NCBI RefSeq assembly: GCF_008370685.1 | Contig: NZ_VTZU01000021.1 | Coordinates: forward strand, 28,441 to 92,440 | Length of the DNA: 64,000 nucleotides | Reading direction: 5' to 3' | From: Aquimarina sp. RZ0 | GTDB lineage: Bacteria > Bacteroidota > Bacteroidia > Flavobacteriales > Flavobacteriaceae | Shown here: one piece after another, positions 38,982-48,938 of the stretch | Layout of the letters: the number at the start of each line of letters is the position of its first letter | How positions within the stretch are numbered: position 1 is the stretch's first letter | Translations under genes and position numbers: made by a program | Notes under the pieces: generated by a model | Databases searched by the model: none | Seen by the model: only the letters and a program-made list of their open reading frames with translations | Told to the model about the DNA's origin: nothing

Positions 38982-41900
38982 TTAAATAACTACTACCTGA
39001 CTAACCCCATTATTCTTTTTAATCACTTGAATTTGAGTAGAAATTCGTTCTTTAAGGTTTTCTACGTGAGAAATAATTCCTATCATTTTTCCTTGTGCTT
39101 GTAATGTTTCCAGAGTTGCTATTACCGTTTCTAAGGTATTATTGTCTAATGTGCCAAATCCTTCATCAATAAATAACGATCCGATAGCTACATTATGACT
39201 TGCCAAATCTGATAAACCAAGAGCTAATGATAAGCTGATCAAAAATTTCTCCCCACCGCTCGAAGTGTCTACTAATCTGGTTTCATCTGCTTGATAATGA
39301 TCTACCAGCATAAAGTTTAGTTCCTCTCCTGGCTTATATTCTTCTTTCATTTTTAATGAATACCGTTTATTAAGCTTATAAAGGTGAATATTTGCTAAAT
39401 GAATAAGGTTCTGTAGTGTAAGTCTTTGTACATAGGTATTAAAAGCATCTTTGGAACCTCCAATAAGCTCCAACAACGTTTTCCATTTGTGGACTATTTT
39501 TTCTTGAATAGTAATTTCATTAATAACGGTTTTATTACGTTCTCTAATTTGATCATCTAGTGCTATTTTTTGCTTAAGACTTCCTGTTTCTTTTAGAAGT
39601 TTAGTTTTTGTTTGTTCTAATTCTTGTTTTTCCTTGGTAGCTTCTTCCAGAGGTGTTTCAAAATCTTTTTCTTTTTTTTGTTTAGCACTAGAAAGATCCC
39701 ATTGTTTTTTTCTAGTTTTCAGTTCTAAACTGTTGTCTTCTAATTTTCTGAGGATTGATTGGTATTTTGTTTCGTCTTCATTATTGAGTAAAGCATTTTC
39801 CAGAGCATTTCTTGAAGCAAAATTGGTAAGTGTTATGGCAGTATTTAATGCTTTGGTATCCTTAAGAATTCTGGCATTTAGATTTTCAACATCTTTCCCC
39901 AATATTTCATGTTCTCTTTGTGCGGCAGCCTGTTTTTGTTCTAGTTTTTGTTGAACAGATATTGATTTCTCCTCTTCTGTTCTTGCTTTTTCTGTGCTAT
40001 TTTGAAGTTCACTCCTTTTTTGATCTGTTGTGATTTCTATCGGTAATATTACTTTTCGTCGTGTAGTATCTTGTTGTAATTGAGTAGTTAACTTAGTTAT
40101 ATCTTCTTGTTGCTGATTGTTTTCTTTAGTTTTATCCTTCAATTGTTTTGATTCATTCTGCAGGATAATATCTAATTGTGACAGTTCGTTTTTATGAGCA
40201 TCAGACTGTTTTTCTTTTTCTTTATAGGTGCTTATTTTAGTCTCCAGGTTTTTGATAAACTGGACCGTGTTTTCTATGGCGGGTAGCTGCAACTGATACA
40301 ACGCTAAATCTTCCTGAAGACTGGTTTCTGTAATTGACAGGACTTCTATGACCTTTTCTTGTTCTATTCTTTTATCTTGTAGTTCTTGTGTGCTATTCTT
40401 GTTTTTTTCTTTTAAAATAGCAATTTCTTCCTGTAATGTCCATACTTTTTCTTTTTCAGCAATCAGTGTTACGGAGGTTACTTCTTTTTGCTTCTGCAAC
40501 TCCTGAGCCCGTGTGATTTCATTTCCTATCGATTTTAATTTTGAGTTTATCGCCGTCAAAGAAGCTTCGATAAGATCCAAATTATCAATTGTTGCGTTTG
40601 TTGGAAGTATTCCAAAATCTGTGTGATGGGTATGAATTTTTACGGTTATATCTTCTAGATTTTTTATTGTAGCAGCAAGAGATGTTTCGGTTTCTGCTAT
40701 TTTGATTTCTAATTGTTTGTTTTGTTCTTGAAAAAGAGAAAGCTCCGCTTTTCTATCTGCTACTGTTTTTTGACTTTTAGATAATTCAATAGTTTGATAC
40801 GAAGCTACATATGGGTGCTCTGTACTTCCGCATAATGGACAAGGGTCTTCTTCTACTAGTTTTTTTCGTTCTTCTTCGAATGACTTGACTGCACTTTCTA
40901 AGTGTAGAATCTTTTCAGCATCCTCGACAGCTTGCTTTGCTTGCGAGATTTTAGGCGTTAGAATACCCAATTCTGATTTTAATGATGTATTGTGATCTGT
41001 TAATTTCTTTACTTCCTCTTCTAGGTTATTTTTTGTTTTAGTATCTATCAGAAATATTTTTGCTATTCGCTCAGCATTTATAAAGGTTTCTTGCTGACTT
41101 TTTAATTGTTCTTGTTTAGCAAGTGCTGCGGTAAGATCTTTTTTAGAGACAGCCGTATCAATTTGCCTTAATTTTTCCATCAAAAGACCAATACGTATAT
41201 TTTCGGCTTCTAGCTTTTCTGTTTTTTGAGATACTGTGAGTTTAAGATTTTCTAAAGCATTTTCTTTTTCGATCTTACTTTTTGATATCTCATGTAATTG
41301 TTCTCTTTTATTTTTACGAAGCGTTAATTTGGAATTCCAATCCGTAAGTTCTTTTTCTAATAACAACGTACTTTTATTGGTGATAAGGTAGCTTTCCAGA
41401 ACATTGCACTTTTCTTTTAACTGTTCTGACTCTGTATGCTTTTTTGCTATAGATTCTTTAAGATCTGCTATACCTCTGGACCGCTGCTGCAATGTTTCAG
41501 TTAAACCATTTTTTTGCTGAGTAAGCGTGAGAATATTGGCGTCTAATGTAGTTACCGCATCTAATTTTGGAAGCCATTCCCTTTGTTCTTTTTCTTTTTG
41601 GATTAGTATTTCTTTGTTCTGCAGTGCTTTCTTTTTGGCAATCTCAAGTTGCGCTGCGTCTGCTTTCTCATCATTTATTAACTTTTTGAGTCTCTCATTT
41701 TTTTCTAGAATACTATGCTCCGCGTCCTTAATTACTTTTATCTGCTCTTTAAAAGGTGTTGCTTTTTCGTGTAGTGCTAATAACTCAATAGTTGATTTTT
41801 GAGTTTCTCTGTGCTGTTCTAATACTTCTGCATCTGCTTCTAATTGTGTTTTTTCTTTTTGTAAAGTCTCTTCCTTTGCATACCACTGTAGGATTTTTTC

Positions 41901-42641
41901 TAGTTGTTGCGTTTTTGGTACTAATGCAGCAACTTCACCGGCCATATTCTCCTGTTCTTTCTGAAGTTCGGTACGTTGATTATCAGATAATAGATCTTCG
42001 GTATTAATTTTAGATTTTATAACATCCAGTACTTTGGTTTCCTTTGCTTTTCTTGCACCAATAGCTTCACCTATTTTTTTGTAGATCTCTTCTCCTGTGA
42101 TTTGTTCTAACAATTTCCCTTTTTCTGAAGCATTCGCAGAAAGAAAGGCTGCGAATTCTCCTTGTGCTAACATCACAGATCTCAAAAACTGTTTGTAAGT
42201 GAGTTGGGTGATTTTCTCTATAGCTATTTTGAATTCTGTTTTCTTTTCTGCTAGTATTTCTTCGGATTCCAGATTTTTTAAACGAACATTTTCATCAGGA
42301 TTGGTTAATCGTTTTCCATTTTTTGCAACCAACCGAATACTCCATTGCGCTTCATATCGAACGTTTTTAATCGAAAATGTAACTCTGGATAGTGCATCTG
42401 TTGTTCCATAGCTGACAACATCTATAAGTCCTGCTTTGATATTAGATCTATTAAATCTTGGAACTTGTTGATACAATGCAATGGTAATCGCATCCAGAAT
42501 TGTCGTTTTTCCAGCACCAGTTGCTCCTGTAATGGCGTATAAACCTACATCCTGAAATATAGGATCTTCAAAATCGATGATGATTGGAGTTTCTGACTGT
42601 AAAGAGTTGATGTTTTGCAACTCAATTTTTAATATCTTCAT
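38982..42641 (-). CDS. sbcC: SbcC, ATPase subunit of the SbcCD nuclease
   Basis: 1219 residues, a Rad50-like SMC protein. Walker A is GATGAGKTTILDAI (about 40). A long coiled coil is split by a zinc-hook motif EDPCPLCGSTEHPY (about residue 599). The ABC signature VDTSSGGEKFLISLSLALG and Walker B SLFIDEGFGTLD lie near the C-terminus. With SbcD it forms a complex that opens hairpins and processes blocked DNA ends. It is 9 bp downstream of sbcD, the standard order. Confidence 0.96.
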   Translation of the reverse strand: MKILKIELQNINSLQSETPIIIDFEDPIFQDVGLYAITGATGAGKTTILDAITIALYQQVPRFNRSNIKAGLIDVVSYGTTDALSRVTFSIKNVRYEAQWSIRLVAKNGKRLTNPDENVRLKNLESEEILAEKKTEFKIAIEKITQLTYKQFLRSVMLAQGEFAAFLSANASEKGKLLEQITGEEIYKKIGEAIGARKAKETKVLDVIKSKINTEDLLSDNQRTELQKEQENMAGEVAALVPKTQQLEKILQWYAKEETLQKEKTQLEADAEVLEQHRETQKSTIELLALHEKATPFKEQIKVIKDAEHSILEKNERLKKLINDEKADAAQLEIAKKKALQNKEILIQKEKEQREWLPKLDAVTTLDANILTLTQQKNGLTETLQQRSRGIADLKESIAKKHTESEQLKEKCNVLESYLITNKSTLLLEKELTDWNSKLTLRKNKREQLHEISKSKIEKENALENLKLTVSQKTEKLEAENIRIGLLMEKLRQIDTAVSKKDLTAALAKQEQLKSQQETFINAERIAKIFLIDTKTKNNLEEEVKKLTDHNTSLKSELGILTPKISQAKQAVEDAEKILHLESAVKSFEEERKKLVEEDPCPLCGSTEHPYVASYQTIELSKSQKTVADRKAELSLFQEQNKQLEIKIAETETSLAATIKNLEDITVKIHTHHTDFGILPTNATIDNLDLIEASLTAINSKLKSIGNEITRAQELQKQKEVTSVTLIAEKEKVWTLQEEIAILKEKNKNSTQELQDKRIEQEKVIEVLSITETSLQEDLALYQLQLPAIENTVQFIKNLETKISTYKEKEKQSDAHKNELSQLDIILQNESKQLKDKTKENNQQQEDITKLTTQLQQDTTRRKVILPIEITTDQKRSELQNSTEKARTEEEKSISVQQKLEQKQAAAQREHEILGKDVENLNARILKDTKALNTAITLTNFASRNALENALLNNEDETKYQSILRKLEDNSLELKTRKKQWDLSSAKQKKEKDFETPLEEATKEKQELEQTKTKLLKETGSLKQKIALDDQIRERNKTVINEITIQEKIVHKWKTLLELIGGSKDAFNTYVQRLTLQNLIHLANIHLYKLNKRYSLKMKEEYKPGEELNFMLVDHYQADETRLVDTSSGGEKFLISLSLALGLSDLASHNVAIGSLFIDEGFGTLDNNTLETVIATLETLQAQGKMIGIISHVENLKERISTQIQVIKKNNGVSQVVVI

Positions 42642-42650
42642 GAGCTATGG

Positions 42651-43859
42651 CTATTGTTCTCTAACGATTTGTACAATTTCCTGAAATGCATCCAGAAGCT
42701 CCGGATGTTCTGCAAGGTCTACTTCTTGTTCTTCGCATTTCTTTTTAAAGACTTCTACAGGTGATAACTCTTTAACAGATTGAGAATAGTCTATTAATTG
42801 CTCCAATCCTTTGATGGTACGTTCATTCTTTACGGTTACTTTTAACACTTCTAGATTCAGGTCTTCTATAGCTTTCTTAATTTCTGAGTTATCGACATGA
42901 ATACCAGTAGTAGTATCTAATACTACTTCTACCCAAGTGGTCAATGTATCGGCACTCGTATCTATTTCCTGTAGCTTGGTGATACATTCTTCTATCGTTC
43001 CTTTCACCCGAAGTACTTTTCTGAATGTTGGTATCGTTACTTCTTTGGTCTGTTTAATGGTGTCTTTTTGGGTTTCTAGTACAATCATCTTTTTATCATA
43101 TCCGATTTCACTAAAACTAAGAATATTGGGTGATCCAGAATATCGAATGTGATCATATCCACCAACGATCTGCGGACGATGTAAATGCCCTAGTGCTATA
43201 TAATCAAAAGTCTCTGGAAAATCTTCTGCTCCGATATGTCCCAATGTACCTACATAGATATTCTGTTCACTGTCTGATGTGGATCCTCCTATGGCAAATA
43301 AATGTCCCATCGCAATAATGGGTGTATGTTCTTTTTGTAGTGTATTACAATAATTTGCAGCTTCGCTATAGTGCGTTACCAATGCAGTTTTATAACGATC
43401 CGTAATCTGATCAAAGCTTTCTCCCGCTACTGCACGGCGAATATCTTGATCCCGCAGATACGGAACGGCTGCAATGATAACGTGTTCTTCTCCTACAGAG
43501 AGTTCGAATACCTCATCGGCGATATCTTCTGTAGCTTTACCTACCACGTGGATTGATAATGCTTGTAATAGTGCTTTGGGCGCATTGATCGTTCCTGGTG
43601 CATCGTGGTTTCCTCCCGTAATGACCACGTGACTACAATTTGTTTTTTGTAAGTTGATCAAAAAATCATAATACATCTTTTGACTCTGGGTAGACGGTAC
43701 TCCTGTATCATAAACATCTCCAGAAATTAATAGAACATCGACATCTAATACATCGATCTGCTTTGTTAACCATTCTAAAAATAGTTGCTGTTCTTCTTGT
43801 TGGGAATGCTCGTGTAAACGATGTCCTAAATGCCAATCTGCGGTGTGGAGGAGTTTCAT
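42651..43859 (-). CDS. sbcD: SbcD, nuclease subunit of the SbcCD complex
   Basis: 402 residues, Mre11-like metallophosphoesterase with all five motifs: HTADWHLGHRLHE, LISGDVYDTG, VITGGNHDAPG, AMGHLFAIGG and ALGHLHRPQIVGG. The C-terminal 140 residues form the capping domain. It begins 39 bp after the stop of the UvrD-like helicase gene, on the same strand, so sbcDC may be in the transcript of the Gabija-like pair. Confidence 0.96.
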   Translation of the reverse strand: MKLLHTADWHLGHRLHEHSQQEEQQLFLEWLTKQIDVLDVDVLLISGDVYDTGVPSTQSQKMYYDFLINLQKTNCSHVVITGGNHDAPGTINAPKALLQALSIHVVGKATEDIADEVFELSVGEEHVIIAAVPYLRDQDIRRAVAGESFDQITDRYKTALVTHYSEAANYCNTLQKEHTPIIAMGHLFAIGGSTSDSEQNIYVGTLGHIGAEDFPETFDYIALGHLHRPQIVGGYDHIRYSGSPNILSFSEIGYDKKMIVLETQKDTIKQTKEVTIPTFRKVLRVKGTIEECITKLQEIDTSADTLTTWVEVVLDTTTGIHVDNSEIKKAIEDLNLEVLKVTVKNERTIKGLEQLIDYSQSVKELSPVEVFKKKCEEQEVDLAEHPELLDAFQEIVQIVREQ

Positions 43860-43898
43860 TGATGGAATTATTTTTAAATTCTAGTATATTATACAAAG

Positions 43899-45932
43899 CT
43901 AGAGATTAACTTTTTTAAAATCCGGGAACATTTTTGTTAGATTACTTTCCTCATCTTCTGAAATTAACTTTACGCAAATTAGATTTTTAATTGCTCTAGA
44001 ACATGCTACATAAAATAGTTTCTGAGTTTTTAGTTTTTTGTCATTATTTTCCGTTGCAGCATCAAATATTGATTTAAAATCGTATTTAGACCAAAAATAT
44101 TCATCCAGCACTATTAAAACATTTTCTATACCACTGCCTTTTGTTTTATGCATAGTTATGTAATCTGTTTCTTCATTTAAATATCCATAATATTTATAAA
44201 CTTCTTTGAATTTTATCTTATCAGAAAATAAGTTTTCATAGAATGTTTCTTTTTTATTTAGATTATTTAGCTCATTAAATTTCTCTTCTTCAAGGTCGCT
44301 TTTTACTTTAGACATTTTTGCAAAAGTATTATAACCTTCAGCCTTTCTTTTTTTGAAATATTGATAATCAATATCGTTCTTTAATTGATCCAACAAATCG
44401 TCTTTCCTCTTAATATATCTTGAATAAGAATCTGATTTTTTCAACATTTTGATTTTAAAAGCATATTCTAGAACTTCAAATGCACTTTTGTCTGAGTTAA
44501 TAACACTATCTAAACCTTTTTTTACTTTTAATTTATCATCAATATGTACAAGTGCAAAATTTGATTTTTTAAGTTCTGTCAAAACATAATTATAATTCTT
44601 TTTCTCATATGCTTTGCATAACTCTAAGAGATCCATGAATTGCAACCTTATTAAATCTTTTTCAATTTCTTCTTTAACATCAGAATACCTAGCATTGAAT
44701 ACGTCATATAAATTATTAAACCCAACATCTATAGAAATTGATTTATTTGTAAGCATCAGTTTTTTTGAACATATGTTTAAATCTTTATATGTTAAATTTT
44801 CCACACTTTTAATTAATTTAATAAGTGTATCTGTATACCTACTCTTATCCCCATAACTACTTTTACTATGTGGTTTTATTTCATCATAGATAGCATAATA
44901 CAATTTAACGATACCTTTTCGGTCATCTATAGTCTCTAATTCTCCATTGTCTTTTCTTTTAAAAGCTATTTGTTGCTCTAAACTATCATCCCTTAATTTA
45001 TTGATAAAAATAACAACCTGATCAGAACATCTATAGTTGTCCTCTTTTTCAATTTTTTTTAACTTTTTATCTTTAATCTGTTTTTTGACATCCCCTATAC
45101 CATCGTCATAAATACCTTGCATAGAATCACCAAATAGACCTATAATAGTTTTGTTCTTAGCAGGTATTTTATTCAAAAAAACATCTATGATTTTCTCATT
45201 TGTATCTTGGTATTCATCAATAAAAATGAAGTCATATTTATCTTGAGTAATTCGGGATAACAAATCATATGACTCGAAAAGAAGTGACGCTATTACAAGT
45301 AAACTATCATGTCCAAAACTAAGCTCCTTAAAACTGTCAAATCGAGTTTCATTATATTTAATTCCATTAAAATTTTGTTCTGCAATGGATTGTTTAATTT
45401 CTAAATTAAGTTTTTCTATTTTATCATTAAGCTGAGTATTATAATCCTCAGGAGATTTATCATACTCCCGTTTTCCTATTACTTTTTCTATAGATTCTTT
45501 TTTTATTGAAAATAAACTCCCTTGGTACTTTTCGTATTTTTTTTTGTAATTTTTGTGTTCTTCTATTTTTTGTTGTTTTTCATCATTTTCATAGAAATCA
45601 AGAGATTTTCTTTCTACCTTTTTTAAAATAAAAATATTAAACAACACTTGATGTATATTCTTCTTATAATCTTTAATTAGAGAATTTAAAAAAGAATGAA
45701 TTGTACAAATGGTGTGTTGATCACCTACTCTGGAGATTATCTCGGCTACAGCCAGATTAGTATGTGTAATGCACGCTATCTTCTTATTTGGATACTCTTT
45801 GGAAATAAATTCTAAAGTTTGTTTAAGCGTTTCTGTTTTTCCACTTCCAGCACCACCTTGAAGAACAAAATTTTCGTTAGCTTTAATACAGGTTACTATT
45901 TTTTCTAAGGGAGTTATTTTTTTGCTATCCAT
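43899..45932 (-). CDS. UvrD-like helicase, Gabija GajB-like
   Basis: 677 residues from the ATG of MDSKKITPLEK, which overlaps the preceding gene by 19 bp; a start 12 codons earlier would overlap by 55 bp. SF1A motifs are intact: Walker A QGGAGSGKTETLK (about 30), Ia ITHTNLAVAEI, TIHSFLNS, Walker B FIFIDEYQDTNEK (about 238), III GLFGDSMQGIYDD, IV NYRCSDQVVIF, V ITMHKTKGSGIENVLIVLDE and VI LFYVACSRAIKNL. A charged, Lys/Glu-rich insertion (about 75-220) separates Ia from Walker B. It is longer than usual GajB proteins. Pairing with an OLD-TOPRIM gene immediately upstream is the Gabija arrangement. Confidence 0.85.
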   Translation of the reverse strand: MDSKKITPLEKIVTCIKANENFVLQGGAGSGKTETLKQTLEFISKEYPNKKIACITHTNLAVAEIISRVGDQHTICTIHSFLNSLIKDYKKNIHQVLFNIFILKKVERKSLDFYENDEKQQKIEEHKNYKKKYEKYQGSLFSIKKESIEKVIGKREYDKSPEDYNTQLNDKIEKLNLEIKQSIAEQNFNGIKYNETRFDSFKELSFGHDSLLVIASLLFESYDLLSRITQDKYDFIFIDEYQDTNEKIIDVFLNKIPAKNKTIIGLFGDSMQGIYDDGIGDVKKQIKDKKLKKIEKEDNYRCSDQVVIFINKLRDDSLEQQIAFKRKDNGELETIDDRKGIVKLYYAIYDEIKPHSKSSYGDKSRYTDTLIKLIKSVENLTYKDLNICSKKLMLTNKSISIDVGFNNLYDVFNARYSDVKEEIEKDLIRLQFMDLLELCKAYEKKNYNYVLTELKKSNFALVHIDDKLKVKKGLDSVINSDKSAFEVLEYAFKIKMLKKSDSYSRYIKRKDDLLDQLKNDIDYQYFKKRKAEGYNTFAKMSKVKSDLEEEKFNELNNLNKKETFYENLFSDKIKFKEVYKYYGYLNEETDYITMHKTKGSGIENVLIVLDEYFWSKYDFKSIFDAATENNDKKLKTQKLFYVACSRAIKNLICVKLISEDEESNLTKMFPDFKKVNL

Positions 45933-47932
45933 GCTAGACCTTGTTTTATATATAGAGGAATATTCCATTCAACATCTTCCGATAGAGCTAACCACAATAT
46001 AGATGAAGCAAATTCTGATTTCCCTTTTGGTTTTAATATCTGTTCTGTTAAATCATAAAAGTTTGAAAGCACATCAAATTGTTCAATTTTTTGCAACCCT
46101 TCCAACGCTTCTCTATTTTCTTTGATTACATCTATATTTGTCGCAATAAACGCATCTTCAAAGCTTCTAGCATGATAGCCATTTTCATCTATTTGATAAG
46201 ATACTTTTATAATAGACGAATCATCTTGTAAGTTGTTTTTTTTTAGCTTATCAAACCAAATCTTGAACTCTTCTTTATTTATATATTCAGGAGCTTTAAG
46301 GTAATATTTTAATGTATAATTACTAGTATGGCTTCCTTCTGCTACACTACTTGAAGGATATGAGATTTTCTCTTTATCCTCCTCGGATGGCTTTATCGTT
46401 TTTTTGGTTGTATCAATATCTGTAATGATCAACGTTTTTATATCTAAAAATTCCAAAAAATGGCGAAATGCTTTCGCATTAGCCCCAACCTCCAAAATTG
46501 AGATATTTTGAGACGATAATTTAATATAATCAGGGGTTTCCTTATTAATTTTATCGTATTCGTCTATGAAATATGGAAGCAATAATTTTTCAGTTGTTCC
46601 TTCAATAAAAATTATTTTTTCTGCAAAAAATAGTTCTGATGACGCTATTGATAAATATTGATTCAAGAATTTAAAATGCGCTTTTTCAGCTTTGTCTTTA
46701 TCTGGATCATCGTCATGATATTTCCTTTTTAAATCTGAATAGAAGTTCTTTATTTCAATGTTTTTATGAGTTTTGTCTCTTTTGAAATACCGTATATCTT
46801 CAAAATTAGAATTCTTTACAATATGTGCAGAATGTGTAGAAATAAAAGTTTGTAAATTTTTAATACCACTAAGGACATTTTTGACTTTATCTATAAATAT
46901 ATACTGCATTTGAGGATGAGTATGTGCTTCAGGTTCTTCTATAAACAAAAGATTGATTTCTTTTTTATGTTCCAAAAAATAATGTTTTTTAATTTCCAGA
47001 TTTAGAAGGAGATAAAGAATATTCATGTATCCTAAACCATTAAGATGTTCGGGCAAATTATCTTGATCAGATCCATATACAACTCTTGAATGATTCGATA
47101 GTATTTCTTTTGATTGTAAATCTGAAATAACTTTTAAATCATCTAGATCTAAAAATTCCTTAGCATTATTTAGAAAATCATTAAAATATGTAGAATAATT
47201 ATCATTTAATGTTCTATCCATATCGATTATGGATGAGTTTATTACATCTAATTGATCAGGTAATGTCTTATTCTCTCTATTGAAATAAGTTGTTGTTAAA
47301 TTAGAAAGAACTTTTTTAGCTCCTTGACCTGATTCTGAACTTGTAACTTCTCTTCTAGCATGGATTACTTGAAAATTAATTAATCTATCAATTGTTTTGT
47401 TATCTTTCTTTATAAGGTTATTCCTATTTTCTTTTTGTAAATCAGAATCTTCACTAAAGACATAAGTATTAACATTTAAAAAAGAAGAAATGTTCTTTTT
47501 GACAAACTGTTCTTTTCCATCCTTAATTTTAGTTAATTCTTCTAATAAAAACTTTTTGTCTACAATACATTCGAATAAAACTTTAACAATATTTATTGAC
47601 GGATCTAAATCTAGTATCAAATCTGAGATGTTTTCTAAAGAATCTTCTTTAGTATAAGATATCTCTATAATTAATTTAATAGATAAATCAAACTCATTTG
47701 TCTCGTCATTAAAATCGAGTAATTTTTTTCTTAAATCCAACGAAAAGTCGTCAAAAGAAAAATTGCTTGATTTATTTTTTAGAAATTTTTCAAATAAAAC
47801 AATAAAGGATGTTTTTCCACTATTATTACGTCCTATCAATAAGGACAAATCTTTCTTTTTTTCTTTTTCTAATTCTAAAGTGCTATTTTTTAACAGCCTA
47901 AAATTTTGAATAACAACTTTATTAATGTGCAT
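45914..47932 (-). CDS. OLD-family ATPase/TOPRIM nuclease, Gabija GajA-like
   Basis: 672 residues. ABC-type ATPase half: Walker A LIGRNNSGKTSFI (34-41), Walker B FIEEPEAHTHPQMQYIF (about 330), H-loop ISTHSAHIVKN. TOPRIM half: FIEGTTEKLLLPYFIDEY with the catalytic Glu (about 440), ISILEVGANAKAFRHFLEF, and ITDIDTTKK with the DxD pair (about 502). YHARSFEDAFIATN (about 589) is a motif common in OLD proteins. GajA nucleases cut DNA in anti-phage defence when nucleotides are depleted. Visibly more A+T-rich than the neighbouring sbcDC. It follows the small membrane protein gene by 12 bp. Confidence 0.87.
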   Translation of the reverse strand: MHINKVVIQNFRLLKNSTLELEKEKKKDLSLLIGRNNSGKTSFIVLFEKFLKNKSSNFSFDDFSLDLRKKLLDFNDETNEFDLSIKLIIEISYTKEDSLENISDLILDLDPSINIVKVLFECIVDKKFLLEELTKIKDGKEQFVKKNISSFLNVNTYVFSEDSDLQKENRNNLIKKDNKTIDRLINFQVIHARREVTSSESGQGAKKVLSNLTTTYFNRENKTLPDQLDVINSSIIDMDRTLNDNYSTYFNDFLNNAKEFLDLDDLKVISDLQSKEILSNHSRVVYGSDQDNLPEHLNGLGYMNILYLLLNLEIKKHYFLEHKKEINLLFIEEPEAHTHPQMQYIFIDKVKNVLSGIKNLQTFISTHSAHIVKNSNFEDIRYFKRDKTHKNIEIKNFYSDLKRKYHDDDPDKDKAEKAHFKFLNQYLSIASSELFFAEKIIFIEGTTEKLLLPYFIDEYDKINKETPDYIKLSSQNISILEVGANAKAFRHFLEFLDIKTLIITDIDTTKKTIKPSEEDKEKISYPSSSVAEGSHTSNYTLKYYLKAPEYINKEEFKIWFDKLKKNNLQDDSSIIKVSYQIDENGYHARSFEDAFIATNIDVIKENREALEGLQKIEQFDVLSNFYDLTEQILKPKGKSEFASSILWLALSEDVEWNIPLYIKQGLAWIAKK

Positions 47933-47944
47933 AATCTTTTTGTC

Positions 47945-48286
47945 TTAAAAATTATTTTTTGTAGTTGACTTGCTTTCCATCAACCTCACCCGTTCCAAAA
48001 ACAACAATGCCCCTTCAAAATCAAAATAACGATCTTTTAAAATTTCCATCTTAAAGTTGATAAGTAAGTAGTTACCAAATTTCCAGAACTCTAGTAAGGC
48101 TTCATTAAGTGTGATGGCTTTCTGCAATTCTGTATCAATACTTTGGTGTTTATTGCAGATTGTAGCTTTCAACGAATCAAAAGGAGTGATAAAAACCTGA
48201 ATACAATATTGGTTTAAATAAAATCGATATATTCCGAAAATAACCAGAAATAAAGCTAATAAAGTAGTGGTAGTTTTGTTCTTCAA
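47945..48286 (-). CDS. Small single-pass membrane protein upstream of the Gabija-like pair
   Basis: 113 residues. One N-terminal hydrophobic helix (about 6-24, TTLLALFLVIFGIYRFYL), then a soluble helical part (SIDTELQKAITLNEALLEFW, DFEGALLFLERVRLMES). No family recognised. Only 12 bp separate it from the OLD nuclease gene, so it is probably the first gene of that operon. An accessory or sensor role is inference. Confidence 0.65.
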   Translation of the reverse strand: MKNKTTTTLLALFLVIFGIYRFYLNQYCIQVFITPFDSLKATICNKHQSIDTELQKAITLNEALLEFWKFGNYLLINFKMEILKDRYFDFEGALLFLERVRLMESKSTTKNNF

Positions 48287-48434
48287 TAGTTTTTGGTTTT
48301 TTTATGAAACTAAAGTAATATCGTTACCCTAAATATGTTTACGGAAAACCACAATACTATATTTATTCCCCAATAATACATTTTATAAAATTATAAAAAA
48401 TAAGGGGATATACCCTTTTTTACTGATGAGATTA

Positions 48435-48509
48435 TTATGTTTTCTGCTTTTTGTCTTCAATAGCTATAAATCGATATTTAGCTCTGCTCAGTGCCACATT
48501 CAATACATT
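48435..48509 (-). pseudogene. C-terminal relic of an SF1 helicase gene
   Basis: A 24-codon stretch ending in a stop reads NVLNVALSRAKYRFIAIEDK then KQKT. NVALSRAKYRFI is the motif VI region of Upf1/UvrD-type SF1 helicases (consensus N-V-A-L-T/S-R-A-K). Nothing upstream continues the reading frame into a helicase core, so this is a remnant of a lost gene. Confidence 0.6.
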
Positions 48510-48614
48510 TTATTTTTGAAATACCCTGTTAGCAACTCCTTTTGTTTTTTAATAAGGCTAAACACAAAATCACACCTTCGGCTTGTCTCCTTTGAAAGGT
48601 GAATTATTTAACCA

Positions 48615-48702
48615 ATCTCTATGGCTATGCTGAAAAAAGCCTACTTCAGTATAGTACAAAAGCTAAATTTTTCGGTTAAAAACCACTACTCAAGAGGAGT
48701 TC
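48615..48702. repeat. Dispersed repeat family C, copy 4
   Basis: CTATGCTGAAAAAAGCCTAC, TTCAGTATAG, then AAATTTTTCGGTTAAAAACC and the right terminal motif ACTCAAGAGGAGTT. The left half of the full-length copy is missing. Confidence 0.6.
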
Positions 48703-48938
48703 AATATGAAAATCAAGCATAGCAGGGTTATACTCTATTTTTATTCTGAAACTAAGGCATAAAAAAGAGATTTTTCTTCAGTAAATTCAAAGGAAAAAAA
48801 TAGCGTCGCTTTGTTTTCAAAGTTTTCAGATCTGCAATGCTTAAATTCTAAGTTATTTTTTATAAAAAAAGAAGAAAAATGCAATAGATCCAAAAAGTAT
48901 CGTCTTTTTAAGTGAAGGCCCGTTATAAAAGGTTTTAA

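Larger units (their letters stand above)
48287..48938. other. Intergenic region with a helicase relic and a family C repeat
   Basis: About 650 bp. Besides the relic (48435-48509) and the repeat (48615-48702) listed separately, no gene is visible. It must contain the promoters of the defence operon (minus) and of the sigma-factor gene (plus). I saw no exact TAnnTTTG box for either. Confidence 0.35.

Noticed and set aside
39634..39954. Ser/Phe-rich ORF on the plus strand inside sbcC
   Set aside because: It is the antisense of a coiled-coil region; similar mirror ORFs occur along the whole sbcC gene.
43899..47932. Septu- or retron-type defence system
   Set aside because: No reverse transcriptase and no HNH nuclease are present. 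The TOPRIM motifs plus UvrD-like helicase fit a Gabija-like pair better.
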